This document shows, in pieces, positions 52,683 to 62,013 of a stretch of DNA of 64,000 nt. The translations under genes and the position numbers were made by a program. The notes beneath the pieces are model-generated. The model was given only the letters and a program-made list of their open reading frames with translations. It was not told the origin of the DNA and made no database searches. The first letter of the stretch is position 1; every line of letters starts with the position of its first letter. Source of the stretch: Zoogloea sp. (lineage in GTDB: Bacteria > Pseudomonadota > Gammaproteobacteria > Burkholderiales > Rhodocyclaceae); assembly GCF_028689785.1 (NCBI RefSeq), contig NZ_JAQVCN010000015.1, forward strand, positions 1 through 64,000, written 5' to 3'.

Positions 52683-53480
52683 CTAGGCGCCCAGGCCCAC
52701 GGCGGGTCGGGCGGTATCGGGCAGGGCGGTGTCGCTGTCGTCCTTCAGATCGACACCAGTGCGCCCCAACTTGAGGGCACCGGCAATCAGGAAGGCGAGT
52801 TTGCGGGCAGCCTCGGGGTAGTTCAGCCCTTCCGGGCGCACGTTGGAGATGCAGTTGCGCTGGGCATCGGTGAGGCCGGGCCGGGGGCGGGCGGTGAGAT
52901 ACAGGCCCAGGCTGTCGGGCGACGACAGCCCCGGGCGCTCGCCGATCATGACCACCACCTGCCCGGCGCCCAGGGCCTGACCGATCTCGTCCCCCAGGGC
53001 AACCCGAGCCTCGCTGGCGATGATCACCGGCAGGCCGGGCAGGTCGGGAAAATAGGGCTGCAGCGCCTGCAGCAGAGGCAGCCCGTGGCGGGCAACCGCG
53101 AGCGATGACAAGCCGTCCGCCAGCACCACCGCCAGCCGCGGTCGGGGCGCCCACAGGGACGGGCCCCGGTCGCCCAGCAGGGCCAGGCTTTCAGCGGCCA
53201 GGCAGCGCCCCCGGTCGGGGCGGCGCAGATACATGCTGCGGTCCGTGGCCTGGCTGGACACGGCCAGGCTGGCAAAGCCGGCGTCCTGCAGATCAGCCTG
53301 CAAGCTGGCCACGTCGAGGGCCTGATGCACCGCGTCCCGGGCCTGGGCGTGGGCGGTGCCAAAACGCAGGACTTCGCGGGTGGGCAGGCTGACCCCGGCG
53401 CGGCCCAGAGCCACCCGGGCGCGGGTCAGGCCCTGCAGGCGCTGCCAGGGGTCGGGGGTAAGGATGGCGGGCTTGCTCAT
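52683..53480 (-). CDS. eutC: Ethanolamine ammonia-lyase small subunit
   Basis: 265 residues. EutBC splits ethanolamine to acetaldehyde and ammonia using adenosylcobalamin. Family segments include LRFGTAHAQARDAVH, VLADGLSSLAVARHGLPLL, MIGERPGLSSPDSLGLYLT and RNCISNVRPEGLNYPEAARKL. It follows eutB after 12 bp. No carboxysome-like shell genes accompany it, so this is the short, shell-free degradation route. Confidence 0.95.
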   Translation of the reverse strand: MSKPAILTPDPWQRLQGLTRARVALGRAGVSLPTREVLRFGTAHAQARDAVHQALDVASLQADLQDAGFASLAVSSQATDRSMYLRRPDRGRCLAAESLALLGDRGPSLWAPRPRLAVVLADGLSSLAVARHGLPLLQALQPYFPDLPGLPVIIASEARVALGDEIGQALGAGQVVVMIGERPGLSSPDSLGLYLTARPRPGLTDAQRNCISNVRPEGLNYPEAARKLAFLIAGALKLGRTGVDLKDDSDTALPDTARPAVGLGA

Positions 53481-53492
53481 GGTCTTATCCCC

Positions 53493-54875
53493 TTACAGCG
53501 TGGCCGCCAGAGCCAGCAGGGCCTGCTGCTCGCCCTGGGGCAGCAGATTGCCGCGGAAATCGGCGATGCCCATGCGCTCCAGCCAGTCCTCGAACTCCGG
53601 TGCCCGGCGGCGATCCAGCACCCTGCGCACATACAGGGCGTCGTGGAAAGAGGTGCTCTGGTAGTTGAGCATGATGTCGTCGGCCCCCGGCACACCGATG
53701 ATGAAGTTGATGCCGGCCACTCCGAGCAGGGTCAGCAGGGTGTCCATGTCGTCCTGATCAGCCTCGGCGTGGTTCGTGTAGCAGATGTCGCAGCCCATGG
53801 GCAGGCCCAGCAGCTTGCCGCAGAAGTGGTCCTCCAGCCCGGCGCGGATGATCTGCTTTCCGTCGTAGAGGTATTCCGGCCCGATGAAGCCGACCACCGT
53901 ATTCACCAGCAGCGGCTGGTAACGCCGGGCCAGGCCGTAGGCGCGGGCCTCCAGGGTCTGCTGGTCGGCGCCATGGTGGGCGTTGGCCGACAGGGCGCTG
54001 CCCTGCCCCGTCTCGAAGTACATCACGTTGTTGCCCACGCTGCCGCGGCCCAGGGCCAGGGCGGCGGCATTGGCCTCGTCGAGCAGGGCGGCGCTGACGC
54101 CGAAGCTGCGGTTCACCGCCTCGGTGCCGCCGATGGACTGGAACACCAGATCCACCGGGGCGCCCTTGTCAATGGCGCGGAGCGTGTTGGTGACGTGGGT
54201 GAGCACGCAGCTCTGGGTGGGCACCTCGTACTGCTCCCGAAAATCGTCGATCAGGCGCAGCAGGGTGGTGATGGCGGGCAGGCTGTCGGTAGCCGGGTTG
54301 ATGCCGATCACCGCATCGCCAACGCCATAGAGCAGGCCGTCGAGCATGGACGCGGCAATGCCCCGCGGGTCGTCGGTGGGGTGGTTGGGCTGCAGGCGCA
54401 CAGCCAGCCGGCCGGGCAGGCCGAGGGTGTTGCGGAAGCGCGTGACCACCTGGCACTTGGCGGCCACCAGGATCAGGTCCTGGTTGCGCATGAGCTTGCT
54501 CACCGCCGCCACCATTTCGGGGGTGAGGCCCGGCGCCAGGGCCTGCAGGCTGGCACTCTCGGCCGCATCGGAGAGCAGCCAGTCGCGGAACTCCCCCACG
54601 GTCAGGCCGGCCACCGGGGCGAAGGCAGCGGTGTCATGCCCGTCGAGGATCAGGCGCGTCACCTCGTCGTGCTCGTAGGGCACCACGGCCTCCTGCAGGA
54701 AGCGGGCGAGGGGCAGGTCGGCCAGCACGATGCGGGCGGCCATGCGCTCTTCTTCCGAGGCGGCGGCGACGCCGGCCAGCATGTCGCCCGAGCGGGCCGG
54801 GCTGGCCTTGGCGAGGAGGGTCTTCAGGTCGCCGAACACATGGCGACGGAATCCGAGGGTGCAGGCGTAGGTCAT
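53493..54875 (-). CDS. eutB: Ethanolamine ammonia-lyase large subunit
   Basis: 460 residues, the full catalytic alpha-subunit length. The TIM barrel carries GLPGRLAVRLQPNHPTDD, IGINPATDSLPAI, YFETGQGSALSANAHHGADQ (substrate glutamate region) and MGCDICYTNHAEADQDDMD. Partner of EutC in cobalamin-dependent ethanolamine cleavage. It lies 96 bp after the permease gene and is transcribed with it. Confidence 0.96.
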   Translation of the reverse strand: MTYACTLGFRRHVFGDLKTLLAKASPARSGDMLAGVAAASEEERMAARIVLADLPLARFLQEAVVPYEHDEVTRLILDGHDTAAFAPVAGLTVGEFRDWLLSDAAESASLQALAPGLTPEMVAAVSKLMRNQDLILVAAKCQVVTRFRNTLGLPGRLAVRLQPNHPTDDPRGIAASMLDGLLYGVGDAVIGINPATDSLPAITTLLRLIDDFREQYEVPTQSCVLTHVTNTLRAIDKGAPVDLVFQSIGGTEAVNRSFGVSAALLDEANAAALALGRGSVGNNVMYFETGQGSALSANAHHGADQQTLEARAYGLARRYQPLLVNTVVGFIGPEYLYDGKQIIRAGLEDHFCGKLLGLPMGCDICYTNHAEADQDDMDTLLTLLGVAGINFIIGVPGADDIMLNYQSTSFHDALYVRRVLDRRRAPEFEDWLERMGIADFRGNLLPQGEQQALLALAATL

Positions 54876-54971
54876 GGTCTTGTTCTTCGTCTGTAGTCAT
54901 CCTGCATCTGCATCGCGCCGGCCCCCGAGCTGGCGGGCGCCGGATCGCATTTGCAGGTTCTGTGCCAGCAC

Positions 54972-56360
54972 TCAGCCTTCGGCCCGGGCCAGCTCGGCAA
55001 AGGGCAGCTCCTCGCGCTGCTTGTGGGTGAGCTGGAAGTAGCCGTAGCCCAGGGCCAGGATCGCCACGAAAACGCCGGTGAGCAGCGGGTTGAACCAGGC
55101 CACGGTGCCCAGGCAGATCAGTGCCCCCACCAGGGCCACGGCCGGGAACACCGGGTAGAAGGGCACCTTGTAGGGCCGCGCCAGGCGCGGCTCGGTGGCA
55201 CGCAGCTTGAACAGGGCGGCCATGCTCAGCACATACATCAGCAGGGCGCCGAGCACCGCCATGGTGACGATGTTGGCGGTCAGGCTCTGGCCACCAAAGG
55301 ACAGCAGCTCGTCACTGAAGATGGCGGCGATACCCACCACGCCGCCAGCCAGAATGGCCCGGTGGGGCGTCTTGAAGCGCGGATGGACCACCCCGAACCA
55401 GGCCGGCAGGTAGCCGGAGCGGGCCTGGGCGTAAATCTGGCGCGAGTAGCCCAGAATGATGCCGTGGAAGGACGCCACCAGGCCAAACAGGCCCAGCCAC
55501 ACCAGCATGTGCAGCCAGCCACTGGACTCGCCGACGATGGTCTTCATGGCCTGGGGCAGCGGATCGTTGATGTTGGCCAGCTTGGTCCAGTCGCCCACGC
55601 CACCGGCAAATACCATCACGCCCACGGCCAGCACCACCAAGGTGAGGATGCCGCCCGTGTAGGCGATGGGGATGGAGCGTTTCGGGTCCTTGGCCTCTTC
55701 GGCCGCCATGGCGACGCCCTCGATGGCCAGGAAGAACCAGATCGCAAAGGGGATGGCGGCGAAGATGCCGGGGACGGCGGCGAGGGAGAACTCGTCCGCA
55801 CCGCCCCAGCCGCCCTTGGTGAAATTGGCCAGCGAGAAGCCCGGCGCCACCACCCCCATGAACACCAGCAGTTCGAAGATGGCGAGCAGGGTCACGAAGA
55901 GTTCGAAGGTGGCCGCAATGGTCACCCCGACAATGTTGAGGCCCATGAACACAATATAGGCGCCCACCGCGGCGATCTTCGGATCGAGGGCCGGATACTG
56001 CACGTTGAGATAGGCACCGATGGCCAGGGCAATGGCCGGCGGGGCAAACACGAACTCGATCAGGGTGGCCATGCCCGCCACGTAGCCGCCGGCGGGGCCG
56101 AAGGCGTGGTAGCTGTAGGCAAAGGGGCCGCCGGCGTGGGGAATGCTGGCGGTCAGCTCGGTGAAGCTGAAGATGAAGGTGCCGTACATCACGGCCACCA
56201 TCACGGTGGTGACCAGAAAGCCCAGGGTGCCCGCCGAGGCCCAGCCGAAGCTCCAGCCGAAGTACTCGCCCGAGATCACCAGCCCCACGGCGATCCCCCA
56301 CAGCTGCCAGGTGCCCAGGCTGGCCGACAGGCCATGGGCGGTTTGCTTGTTCGCGCTCAT
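54972..56360 (-). CDS. eat: Ethanolamine permease (APC family)
   Basis: 462 residues with 12 membrane helices. LGTWQLWGIAVGLVISGEYFGWSFGW at the N-terminus and IPHAGGPFAYSYHAFGP are typical of the Eat/EutH-independent APC ethanolamine transporters. First gene of eat-eutB-eutC, divergent from an AraC-type regulator. It has no signal peptide; the first helix starts near residue 15. Confidence 0.93.
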   Translation of the reverse strand: MSANKQTAHGLSASLGTWQLWGIAVGLVISGEYFGWSFGWASAGTLGFLVTTVMVAVMYGTFIFSFTELTASIPHAGGPFAYSYHAFGPAGGYVAGMATLIEFVFAPPAIALAIGAYLNVQYPALDPKIAAVGAYIVFMGLNIVGVTIAATFELFVTLLAIFELLVFMGVVAPGFSLANFTKGGWGGADEFSLAAVPGIFAAIPFAIWFFLAIEGVAMAAEEAKDPKRSIPIAYTGGILTLVVLAVGVMVFAGGVGDWTKLANINDPLPQAMKTIVGESSGWLHMLVWLGLFGLVASFHGIILGYSRQIYAQARSGYLPAWFGVVHPRFKTPHRAILAGGVVGIAAIFSDELLSFGGQSLTANIVTMAVLGALLMYVLSMAALFKLRATEPRLARPYKVPFYPVFPAVALVGALICLGTVAWFNPLLTGVFVAILALGYGYFQLTHKQREELPFAELARAEG

Positions 56361-56651
56361 GATTCACTCCAGGAAAATTGATGGGTGAATCGTGACCCAC
56401 ACGGCCCGCCTGCATCTATCAAGTTTCAGCACCGCAATAGCAATTTTCGGCACCGCTGCAGAATGCCTGCAATACACGGGCAAGAATCTGCACCAGGCCT
56501 GTGCCTGTGCGCCACTTCATGCACCAACAGGGGTCTGGAGAGCGCCCTGGCAGGCTGCCGGACGCCCCCTGGGGTGGGCCCCGGCACGCGGCGGGGGCGA
56601 CGGTACGCGGCTTGCTAAGACAGTGCATATATTTTCCGTGCAGGAAACCCC

Positions 56652-57623
56652 ATGACCGCCATCGCCCCCCCTCCATCCGCCCAGGCCCACCCCCTGCGAC
56701 GGGTGACCCGCTCCCGGGACGCGGACGAGCAGGCCCACAACCTGTCCCAGTGGGACCAGCGCTACGATCAGCTCACACCAGGCAGCTTCGAGGGCGCGGT
56801 GACCGAGCTGTGGCTGCCCCGCACCCAGGTCTTCGTCGAAACGGCCAACCGCCAGCTGCGCCAAACCTGCGCCGCCTGGCCCCGCTCGGTGTGGTTCGGC
56901 ATCCCCGCCGCCCGGGACGGCATGATGAGCCTCGGCGGCAAACCCCTGTCGTCCCGGGCGGTGTGCATCCGCGATGGCGGCGCCGAGTTCGACCTGCTCA
57001 CCGCTCCCGACTTCAACCTCTTCGGCGTGGTGGTGGACCGCCTGGCTTTCGCCGACTACCTGGACCGCCGCAACCACCAGGACCTGGATCGCCTGTTACT
57101 GCAGGGCGACGTGCTCCACCTGCCCCCCGGCCGCAAGGAGACCCTCATCGCCACCCTCGCCGACATCCTCGCCGACGCAGACACCCCCGCCGCACCGGCC
57201 AGCGCCGACGCCCTGCAGCTGCGCATCTTCGGCGCCCTGGCCGGCATGTTCGAGGAACGCGACAGCGCCCCTGCCGCCCTCAGCCGCAGCCGCCTGCTGC
57301 ACCAGCAGGCCGTGGACAAGGTGCGCCAGTATGTCCTCGACCACCCGGAGCAGCCCCCCACCATCCCCGAGCTGTGCGCCCACTTGCACCTGAGCCGGCG
57401 CGCCCTGCAGAACTGCTTCGAGGACGTCACCGGCATGCCGCCCCTGGCCTACATGCGCAGCCTGCGCCTCAACGCCGTGCGCCGGGCACTGCGCTACGGC
57501 GACGGCCTCCGGCCCATCTCGCGCATCGCCTACGACTGGGGCTTTACCCACATGAGCCAGTTCGCCCGGGACTACAAGCGCCTCTTCGGCGAACTCCCCT
57601 CGGACTCCCTGCGACAGGGCTGA
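56652..57623 (+). CDS. AraC-family regulator, probably of ethanolamine genes
   Basis: 323 residues from the ATG at 56652. The N-terminal cupin-like domain (FVETANRQLRQTCAAWPRSVWFGIP) precedes a C-terminal HTH_18 domain: IPELCAHLHLSRRALQNCFEDVTGMPPLAYMRSLRLNAVRRALRYGD and IAYDWGFTHMSQFARDYKRLFGELP. The overall form resembles EutR, which activates eut genes with ethanolamine and cobalamin. Divergent from eat across 290 bp, where promoters and binding sites must lie; I could not define them. Confidence 0.85.
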   Translation: MTAIAPPPSAQAHPLRRVTRSRDADEQAHNLSQWDQRYDQLTPGSFEGAVTELWLPRTQVFVETANRQLRQTCAAWPRSVWFGIPAARDGMMSLGGKPLSSRAVCIRDGGAEFDLLTAPDFNLFGVVVDRLAFADYLDRRNHQDLDRLLLQGDVLHLPPGRKETLIATLADILADADTPAAPASADALQLRIFGALAGMFEERDSAPAALSRSRLLHQQAVDKVRQYVLDHPEQPPTIPELCAHLHLSRRALQNCFEDVTGMPPLAYMRSLRLNAVRRALRYGDGLRPISRIAYDWGFTHMSQFARDYKRLFGELPSDSLRQG

Positions 57624-57631
57624 CACCCCGT

Positions 57632-57712
57632 GGGGTCGAATTTACTCGACCGCGGACGGTGGTGAGCACCATGCCGATGATCAACGTACCGCGGTCGAGT
57701 GAATTCGACCCG
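57632..57712. repeat. Inverted REP-like pair with TCGA-type stems
   Basis: GGTCGAATTTACTCGACC (57634-57651) and GGTCGAGTGAATTCGACC (57693-57710) face each other across a spacer beginning CGCGGAC and containing TGCCGATGATCAA. Spacer elements are shared with 58742-58827, although the stem sequence differs. Confidence 0.8.
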
Positions 57713-57777
57713 ACAAGGGCGCCGGCATCTGCCCGCCCCGCTACACTAGCCTGCCCAAGCCCCCTCATCGCCTTGCC

Positions 57778-58647
57778 ATGCCCCACGCCCCCTCAGCGCC
57801 CTCCTGCCCCGCCGGCACGCCGCGCGCTCTCCATGCCGACGCGCCCCTGCCTGCCCATCGACCCCTGCCGGTGTACCGGGTGGACGGCGCACAGGCGAGC
57901 ACGGGCGTCGACGAAGTGATCGAGGAAGTACCGGTGGCCCTGGTGTTCAACGGTATCTCCCACGCCGTGCTGCTGGCCACACCCACCAACCTGGAAGACC
58001 TGGCCCTGGGCTTCAGCCTCAGCGAGGGCATCCTGGCGGAACGCAGCGAGCTCTACGATGTAGAGAGCCTCGCCGGCCCGCTGGGCATCGAGCTGCGCCT
58101 GGAGGTCGCCTCCAGCCGCTTTGCCGCCCTCAAGGAACGCCGGCGCAACCTGGCCGGGCGGACGGGCTGCGGGCTGTGCGGCGTGGAGAGCCTCGACGCC
58201 CTGGCCCGTCCGCTGCCCCCGGTGCCCCCCCACGCAGCACTCGGTGCCGCGACAGTGGCCACCGCCCTGGCCGAGCTGCCCGGCTGGCAGGGCTTGCGCC
58301 AGCTCACCGGCGCCGTGCACGCGGCGGCCTGGGTGGATGCCGACGGGCACATCCGTGCCCTGCGCGAAGACGTGGGCCGCCACAACGCCCTCGACAAGCT
58401 CCTCGGCCACCTGGCCCGAACAGGTGCGGATACCCGCAGCGGCTTCGTGCTGGTATCGAGCCGGGCCAGCTACGAGATGGTGCAGAAGGTGGCGATACGG
58501 GGCATCGGCTGCCTGGTCGCCGTCTCCGCCCCCACCGCCCTGGCCGTCAAACTGGCCACCGAAGCCGGCCTCACCCTGGCCGGCTTCGCCCGGGGCGAGC
58601 GCCTGGTGGTGTACAGCCACCCGGCCGGGCTGGGGATACCGGCCTGA
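57778..58647 (+). CDS. fdhD: FdhD sulfurtransferase for formate dehydrogenase
   Basis: 289 residues. FdhD transfers sulfur from IscS to the bis-MGD cofactor of formate dehydrogenases. The cysteine motif is GRTGCGLCGVESL (CxxC). The cofactor region LREDVGRHNALDKLLGHL and SSRASYEMVQK complete the signature. No fdh structural genes lie nearby, so it acts in trans. The ATG at 57778 leaves a proline-rich, disordered first 30 residues; a later start is possible. Confidence 0.93.
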   Translation: MPHAPSAPSCPAGTPRALHADAPLPAHRPLPVYRVDGAQASTGVDEVIEEVPVALVFNGISHAVLLATPTNLEDLALGFSLSEGILAERSELYDVESLAGPLGIELRLEVASSRFAALKERRRNLAGRTGCGLCGVESLDALARPLPPVPPHAALGAATVATALAELPGWQGLRQLTGAVHAAAWVDADGHIRALREDVGRHNALDKLLGHLARTGADTRSGFVLVSSRASYEMVQKVAIRGIGCLVAVSAPTALAVKLATEAGLTLAGFARGERLVVYSHPAGLGIPA

Positions 58648-58741
58648 TTTCCGGCGGCTGTGCTGCCCCATGGCTGCAACCTCGTCATCCACGGACACCG
58701 TGCCTTTGCGGATGCCACATCACGGGTGACTGGTGCGACGG

Positions 58742-58827
58742 TAGTGGCAACTTCAGTCGCCCGCGGACTTCGATCAACAGCGTGCCGATGAATCAAACCA
58801 TGATGGGCGAGTGAAGTTGCCCCTATA
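58742..58827. repeat. Inverted REP-like pair after fdhD
   Basis: GGCAACTTCAGTCGCCC (58746-58762) and GGGCGAGTGAAGTTGCCCC (58805-58823) face each other. The spacer starts GCGGACTTCGATCAAC and holds TGCCGATGAATCAA, close to the spacer at 57632-57712. Confidence 0.8.
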
Positions 58828-58884
58828 GGTCGCCCCTGGAGAAGAGGCCACATCAGGCATCAGACGACGCGTCAAACCAAAACA

Positions 58885-58910
58885 CAAAGGGCGGCCAAAG
58901 CCGCCCTTTG
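58885..58910. terminator. Hairpin terminator between fdhD and DAHP synthase
   Basis: CAAAGGGCGGC/GCCGCCCTTTG, 11-bp stem with loop CAAA, between convergent genes; A and T bases at its foot suggest bidirectional action. Confidence 0.75.
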
Positions 58911-58930
58911 CTGTCCGTACGGTCCGCCGC

Positions 58931-60013
58931 TTACTCCACGTCGGCGCGCTTCACGCGGCGCTGGCGCACCGATTCGGCGAGGATCTCCAGCACTTCCAGA
59001 CTGTCTTCCCAGCCGATGCACGCGTCGGTGATGCTCTTGCCGTACTCCAGCGCTACGCCCGGCTTCAGGTCCTGACGGCCTTCCTTGAGGTGGGACTCGA
59101 CCATCACGCCGATGATGCGATCTTCACCATTGGCCAATTGGGCACCCACGTCCTTCGCCACGTCCACCTGCAGCTTGTGCTGCTTGCGGCTGTTGGCGTG
59201 GGAGAAGTCCACCATCAGCTTACCGGTCACGCCCGACGCGGCCAGCTCCTTGCAAGCGGCGTCGACGCTGGCGGCGTCGTAGTTGGGGCCCTTGCCGCCG
59301 CGCAGAATCAGGTGGCAGTCCTCGTTGCCGGAGGTAGACACGATGGCCGAATGCCCGGCCTTGGTCACCGACAGGAAATGGTGGGGCGACTGGGCGGCCT
59401 TGATGGCATCCACGGCGATGCGGATGTTGCCGTCGGTGCCGTTCTTGAAACCCACCGGGCAGGACAGGCCGGAGGCCAGCTCGCGGTGCACCTGGCTCTC
59501 GGTGGTGCGGGCCCCGATGGCCCCCCAGGAGATCAGGTCGGCGATGTACTGGGGGGTGATCATGTCGAGGAACTCGGTGCCGGCAGGCAGGCCCAGCTCG
59601 TTCACTTCCCACAGCAGCTTGCGGGCAATGCGCAGGCCATCGTTGATGCGGAAGCTGTTGTCCATGAAGGGGTCGTTGATCAGGCCCTTCCAGCCCACGG
59701 TGGTGCGGGGCTTTTCGAAGTAGACACGCATCACCACCAGCAAGTCGTCCTTCAGGCGGTCGGCCTCGGCCTTGAGGCGGCGGGCGTATTCCATGGCCGC
59801 TTCAGTGTCGTGGATGGAGCAGGGGCCGATGACCACCAGCAGGCGATCGTCGGCACCAAACAGGACGCGGTGAATGGCAGTGCGCGCCTCGAAAGCCGTT
59901 TCCGCCGCCTTGGGGGTGGCGGGAAATTCCCGCAGCATGTGGATGGGCGGGGCCAGTTCCTTGATGTCCTTGATCCGGACATCGTCGATATGGACTTTCG
60001 AAGAGGCGTGCAT
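58931..60013 (-). CDS. 3-deoxy-7-phosphoheptulonate synthase (class I)
   Basis: 360 residues from the ATG at 60013 (AGGA 8 bp upstream); the upstream extension is rejected. It joins PEP and erythrose-4-phosphate as the first step of aromatic synthesis. Signatures: LLVVIGPCSIHD, VMRVYFEKPRTTVGWKGLINDP, GFKNGTDG, SGNEDCHLILRGG and VDFSHANSRKQH. Of the AroF/AroG/AroH type; the feedback specificity cannot be read confidently, so no isoform symbol is given. Monocistronic. Confidence 0.95.
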   Translation of the reverse strand: MHASSKVHIDDVRIKDIKELAPPIHMLREFPATPKAAETAFEARTAIHRVLFGADDRLLVVIGPCSIHDTEAAMEYARRLKAEADRLKDDLLVVMRVYFEKPRTTVGWKGLINDPFMDNSFRINDGLRIARKLLWEVNELGLPAGTEFLDMITPQYIADLISWGAIGARTTESQVHRELASGLSCPVGFKNGTDGNIRIAVDAIKAAQSPHHFLSVTKAGHSAIVSTSGNEDCHLILRGGKGPNYDAASVDAACKELAASGVTGKLMVDFSHANSRKQHKLQVDVAKDVGAQLANGEDRIIGVMVESHLKEGRQDLKPGVALEYGKSITDACIGWEDSLEVLEILAESVRQRRVKRADVE

Positions 60014-60111
60014 GGTCAATCCTGTCGGCTTGCTTTTGAGTGAATCGATGATTCTAGCCCATGGCCCCGGCCCGAGGCCATGTCGGGTCACTCAGGGCAC
60101 CCGCCGTAGCC

Positions 60112-61986
60112 CTACAGCATGACCTGGGTTCCCAGCTCCACCACCTGGTTGGCGGGCAGTTTGAAATAGGTGGCCGCGCCTTCCGACTGGCGCATCATCC
60201 AGGCGAACAGCCCGCAGCGCCACGCCGGCATCTTGCCGGGCCCGTCCACCACGCTGGAGCGGGCGACGAAGTAGGTGGTGGTCATGGGTTCGAGCACCAG
60301 GCCCAGGGGTGCGGCCAGGGCCAGGGCGGCAGGCACGTCGGGCTCCTCGCGAAAGCCGAAGCGGGCATCCACGTTGTAAATGCCGTCGGTGATCCGGGTG
60401 ACGCGGACCCGCTCCCGGTCGTCGATGCGCGGCACCTCCTCGTTCACCACGTGCAGAAACACGGTGCGCTCGTGCATCACCTTGTAATGCTTGAGGTTAT
60501 GGAACAGGGCACTGGGCACCAGGGACGGCTCCGAGGTGAGATACACGGCCGTGCCGAGAACATGGGGCACATCAGGCAAGGGGCCCGTGATGAAGCCGGC
60601 CATGGGCACGTCGATGCAGCCCCGCTGCTCGGCCAGCAAGCGGCTGCCCTCCTTCCAGGTGGTGAGCATCAGGAAGATGCCGGCGCCCAGGGCCATGGGC
60701 ATCCAGCCGCCTTCGCCGAGCTTGGTCAGGTTGGCACTGAAGAACAGCAGTTCAAGGGCGCCGAACACGGCCATGGCGGCCAGCAGCCGGATGCGCCCGC
60801 GCACATCCGACACCATCAGGATGAACACCGTCAGCAGGGTGGTGATGATCATCGTGCCCGACACGGCAATGCCGTAGGCCGCCGCCAGGGCGCCGGAGGA
60901 ACGGAACTCCAGCACCAGAATGATCACCGCCACCAGCATCAGCCAGTTCACCACCGGCACGTAGATCTGCCCGCGCTCGGTGTCGGAGGTGTGCAGGATG
61001 CGCAAGCGCGGCAGATAGCCCAGGCGGGTGGCCTGCAGCGTCATCGAGTAGGCGCCGGTGATGGTGGCCTGGGAGGCGATCACCGTTGCCAGGGTGGCAA
61101 GGCCCACCAGGGGCAGCAGGAACCAGTCGGGTGCCAGCAGATAGAAGGGGTTCTCGATGGACACCGGGGCCCGCAGCACCAGCGCTCCCTGGCCGAAGTA
61201 GTTGAGCATCAATGCCGGCCACACCAGCCCGTACCAGGCCAGCCGCACCGGACGGGGGCCAAAGTGGCCCATGTCGGCATACAGGGCCTCACCGCCAGTG
61301 AGGGCCAGGAACACCGCAGCGAGCAGGATAAAGGCCACGTGGGGTTTGTCGATGGCAAAGGCAAGGGCGTAGCGCGGGTCCACCGCCCGCAACACCTCCG
61401 GGGTCTGCACGATGCTGGCCACGCCCAGCACCGCCAGGGTGAGGAACCACAGCACCGTCACCGGCCCGAAATAACGCCCGACCTGCCCGGTGCCATGCTT
61501 CTGGATCATGAACAGCCACACCAGGATGCCCACGGTGATGGGCACCACGTAGTGCTCCAAGTGGGGCATGGCCACGCTCACCCCCTCCACCGCCGAGAGC
61601 ACCGAGATGGCCGGGGTGATGATGGCGTCGCCATAGAACAGGGCGGCGGCAAAGATCCCGGTGCCCACCGCGAGCCTGGCCCACAGGGGCGTCGGGGCAT
61701 CCCGGTGGGCCCGGGCGGTCAGGGCCAGCACCCCGCCCTCCCCTTCATTGTCGAAGCGCAGCACCACCCACACGTACTTCAGGGAGACGATCACCAGCAC
61801 CGCCCAGAAGAAGGCAGACAAGGTAGCCAGCACATTGGCTTCGCTGGGGTCGATGCCATGGGCGCCGGAGAAGGCCTCCTTGAAGGCATAGAGCGGGCTG
61901 GTGCCGATGTCGCCATAGACGACCCCCAGGGCAGCCAGGGCGAGTGCAGCCGTACTGCTGCGGGAATCGGTGTGGGTGGTGTGCAT
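60112..61986 (-). CDS. kup: Low-affinity potassium uptake protein Kup
   Basis: 624 residues with about 12 membrane helices and a C-terminal cytosolic domain. The N-terminus AALALAALGVVYGDIGTSPLYAFKEAF is the KUP/HAK signature, and YGDAIITPAISVLSAVEGV is also conserved. It is a K+/H+ symporter. It follows kdpE by 27 bp on the same strand, making a kdpD-kdpE-kup string without kdpFABC downstream. Confidence 0.95.
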   Translation of the reverse strand: MHTTHTDSRSSTAALALAALGVVYGDIGTSPLYAFKEAFSGAHGIDPSEANVLATLSAFFWAVLVIVSLKYVWVVLRFDNEGEGGVLALTARAHRDAPTPLWARLAVGTGIFAAALFYGDAIITPAISVLSAVEGVSVAMPHLEHYVVPITVGILVWLFMIQKHGTGQVGRYFGPVTVLWFLTLAVLGVASIVQTPEVLRAVDPRYALAFAIDKPHVAFILLAAVFLALTGGEALYADMGHFGPRPVRLAWYGLVWPALMLNYFGQGALVLRAPVSIENPFYLLAPDWFLLPLVGLATLATVIASQATITGAYSMTLQATRLGYLPRLRILHTSDTERGQIYVPVVNWLMLVAVIILVLEFRSSGALAAAYGIAVSGTMIITTLLTVFILMVSDVRGRIRLLAAMAVFGALELLFFSANLTKLGEGGWMPMALGAGIFLMLTTWKEGSRLLAEQRGCIDVPMAGFITGPLPDVPHVLGTAVYLTSEPSLVPSALFHNLKHYKVMHERTVFLHVVNEEVPRIDDRERVRVTRITDGIYNVDARFGFREEPDVPAALALAAPLGLVLEPMTTTYFVARSSVVDGPGKMPAWRCGLFAWMMRQSEGAATYFKLPANQVVELGTQVML

Positions 61987-62013
61987 GGAATGACTCCGCG
62001 GGAGAGCTGTCGA

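Noticed and set aside
56501-57919. 472-codon plus-strand frame over the AraC-type gene
   Set aside because: Pro/Arg/Gly-rich alternate frame of the regulator gene, with no domain content.
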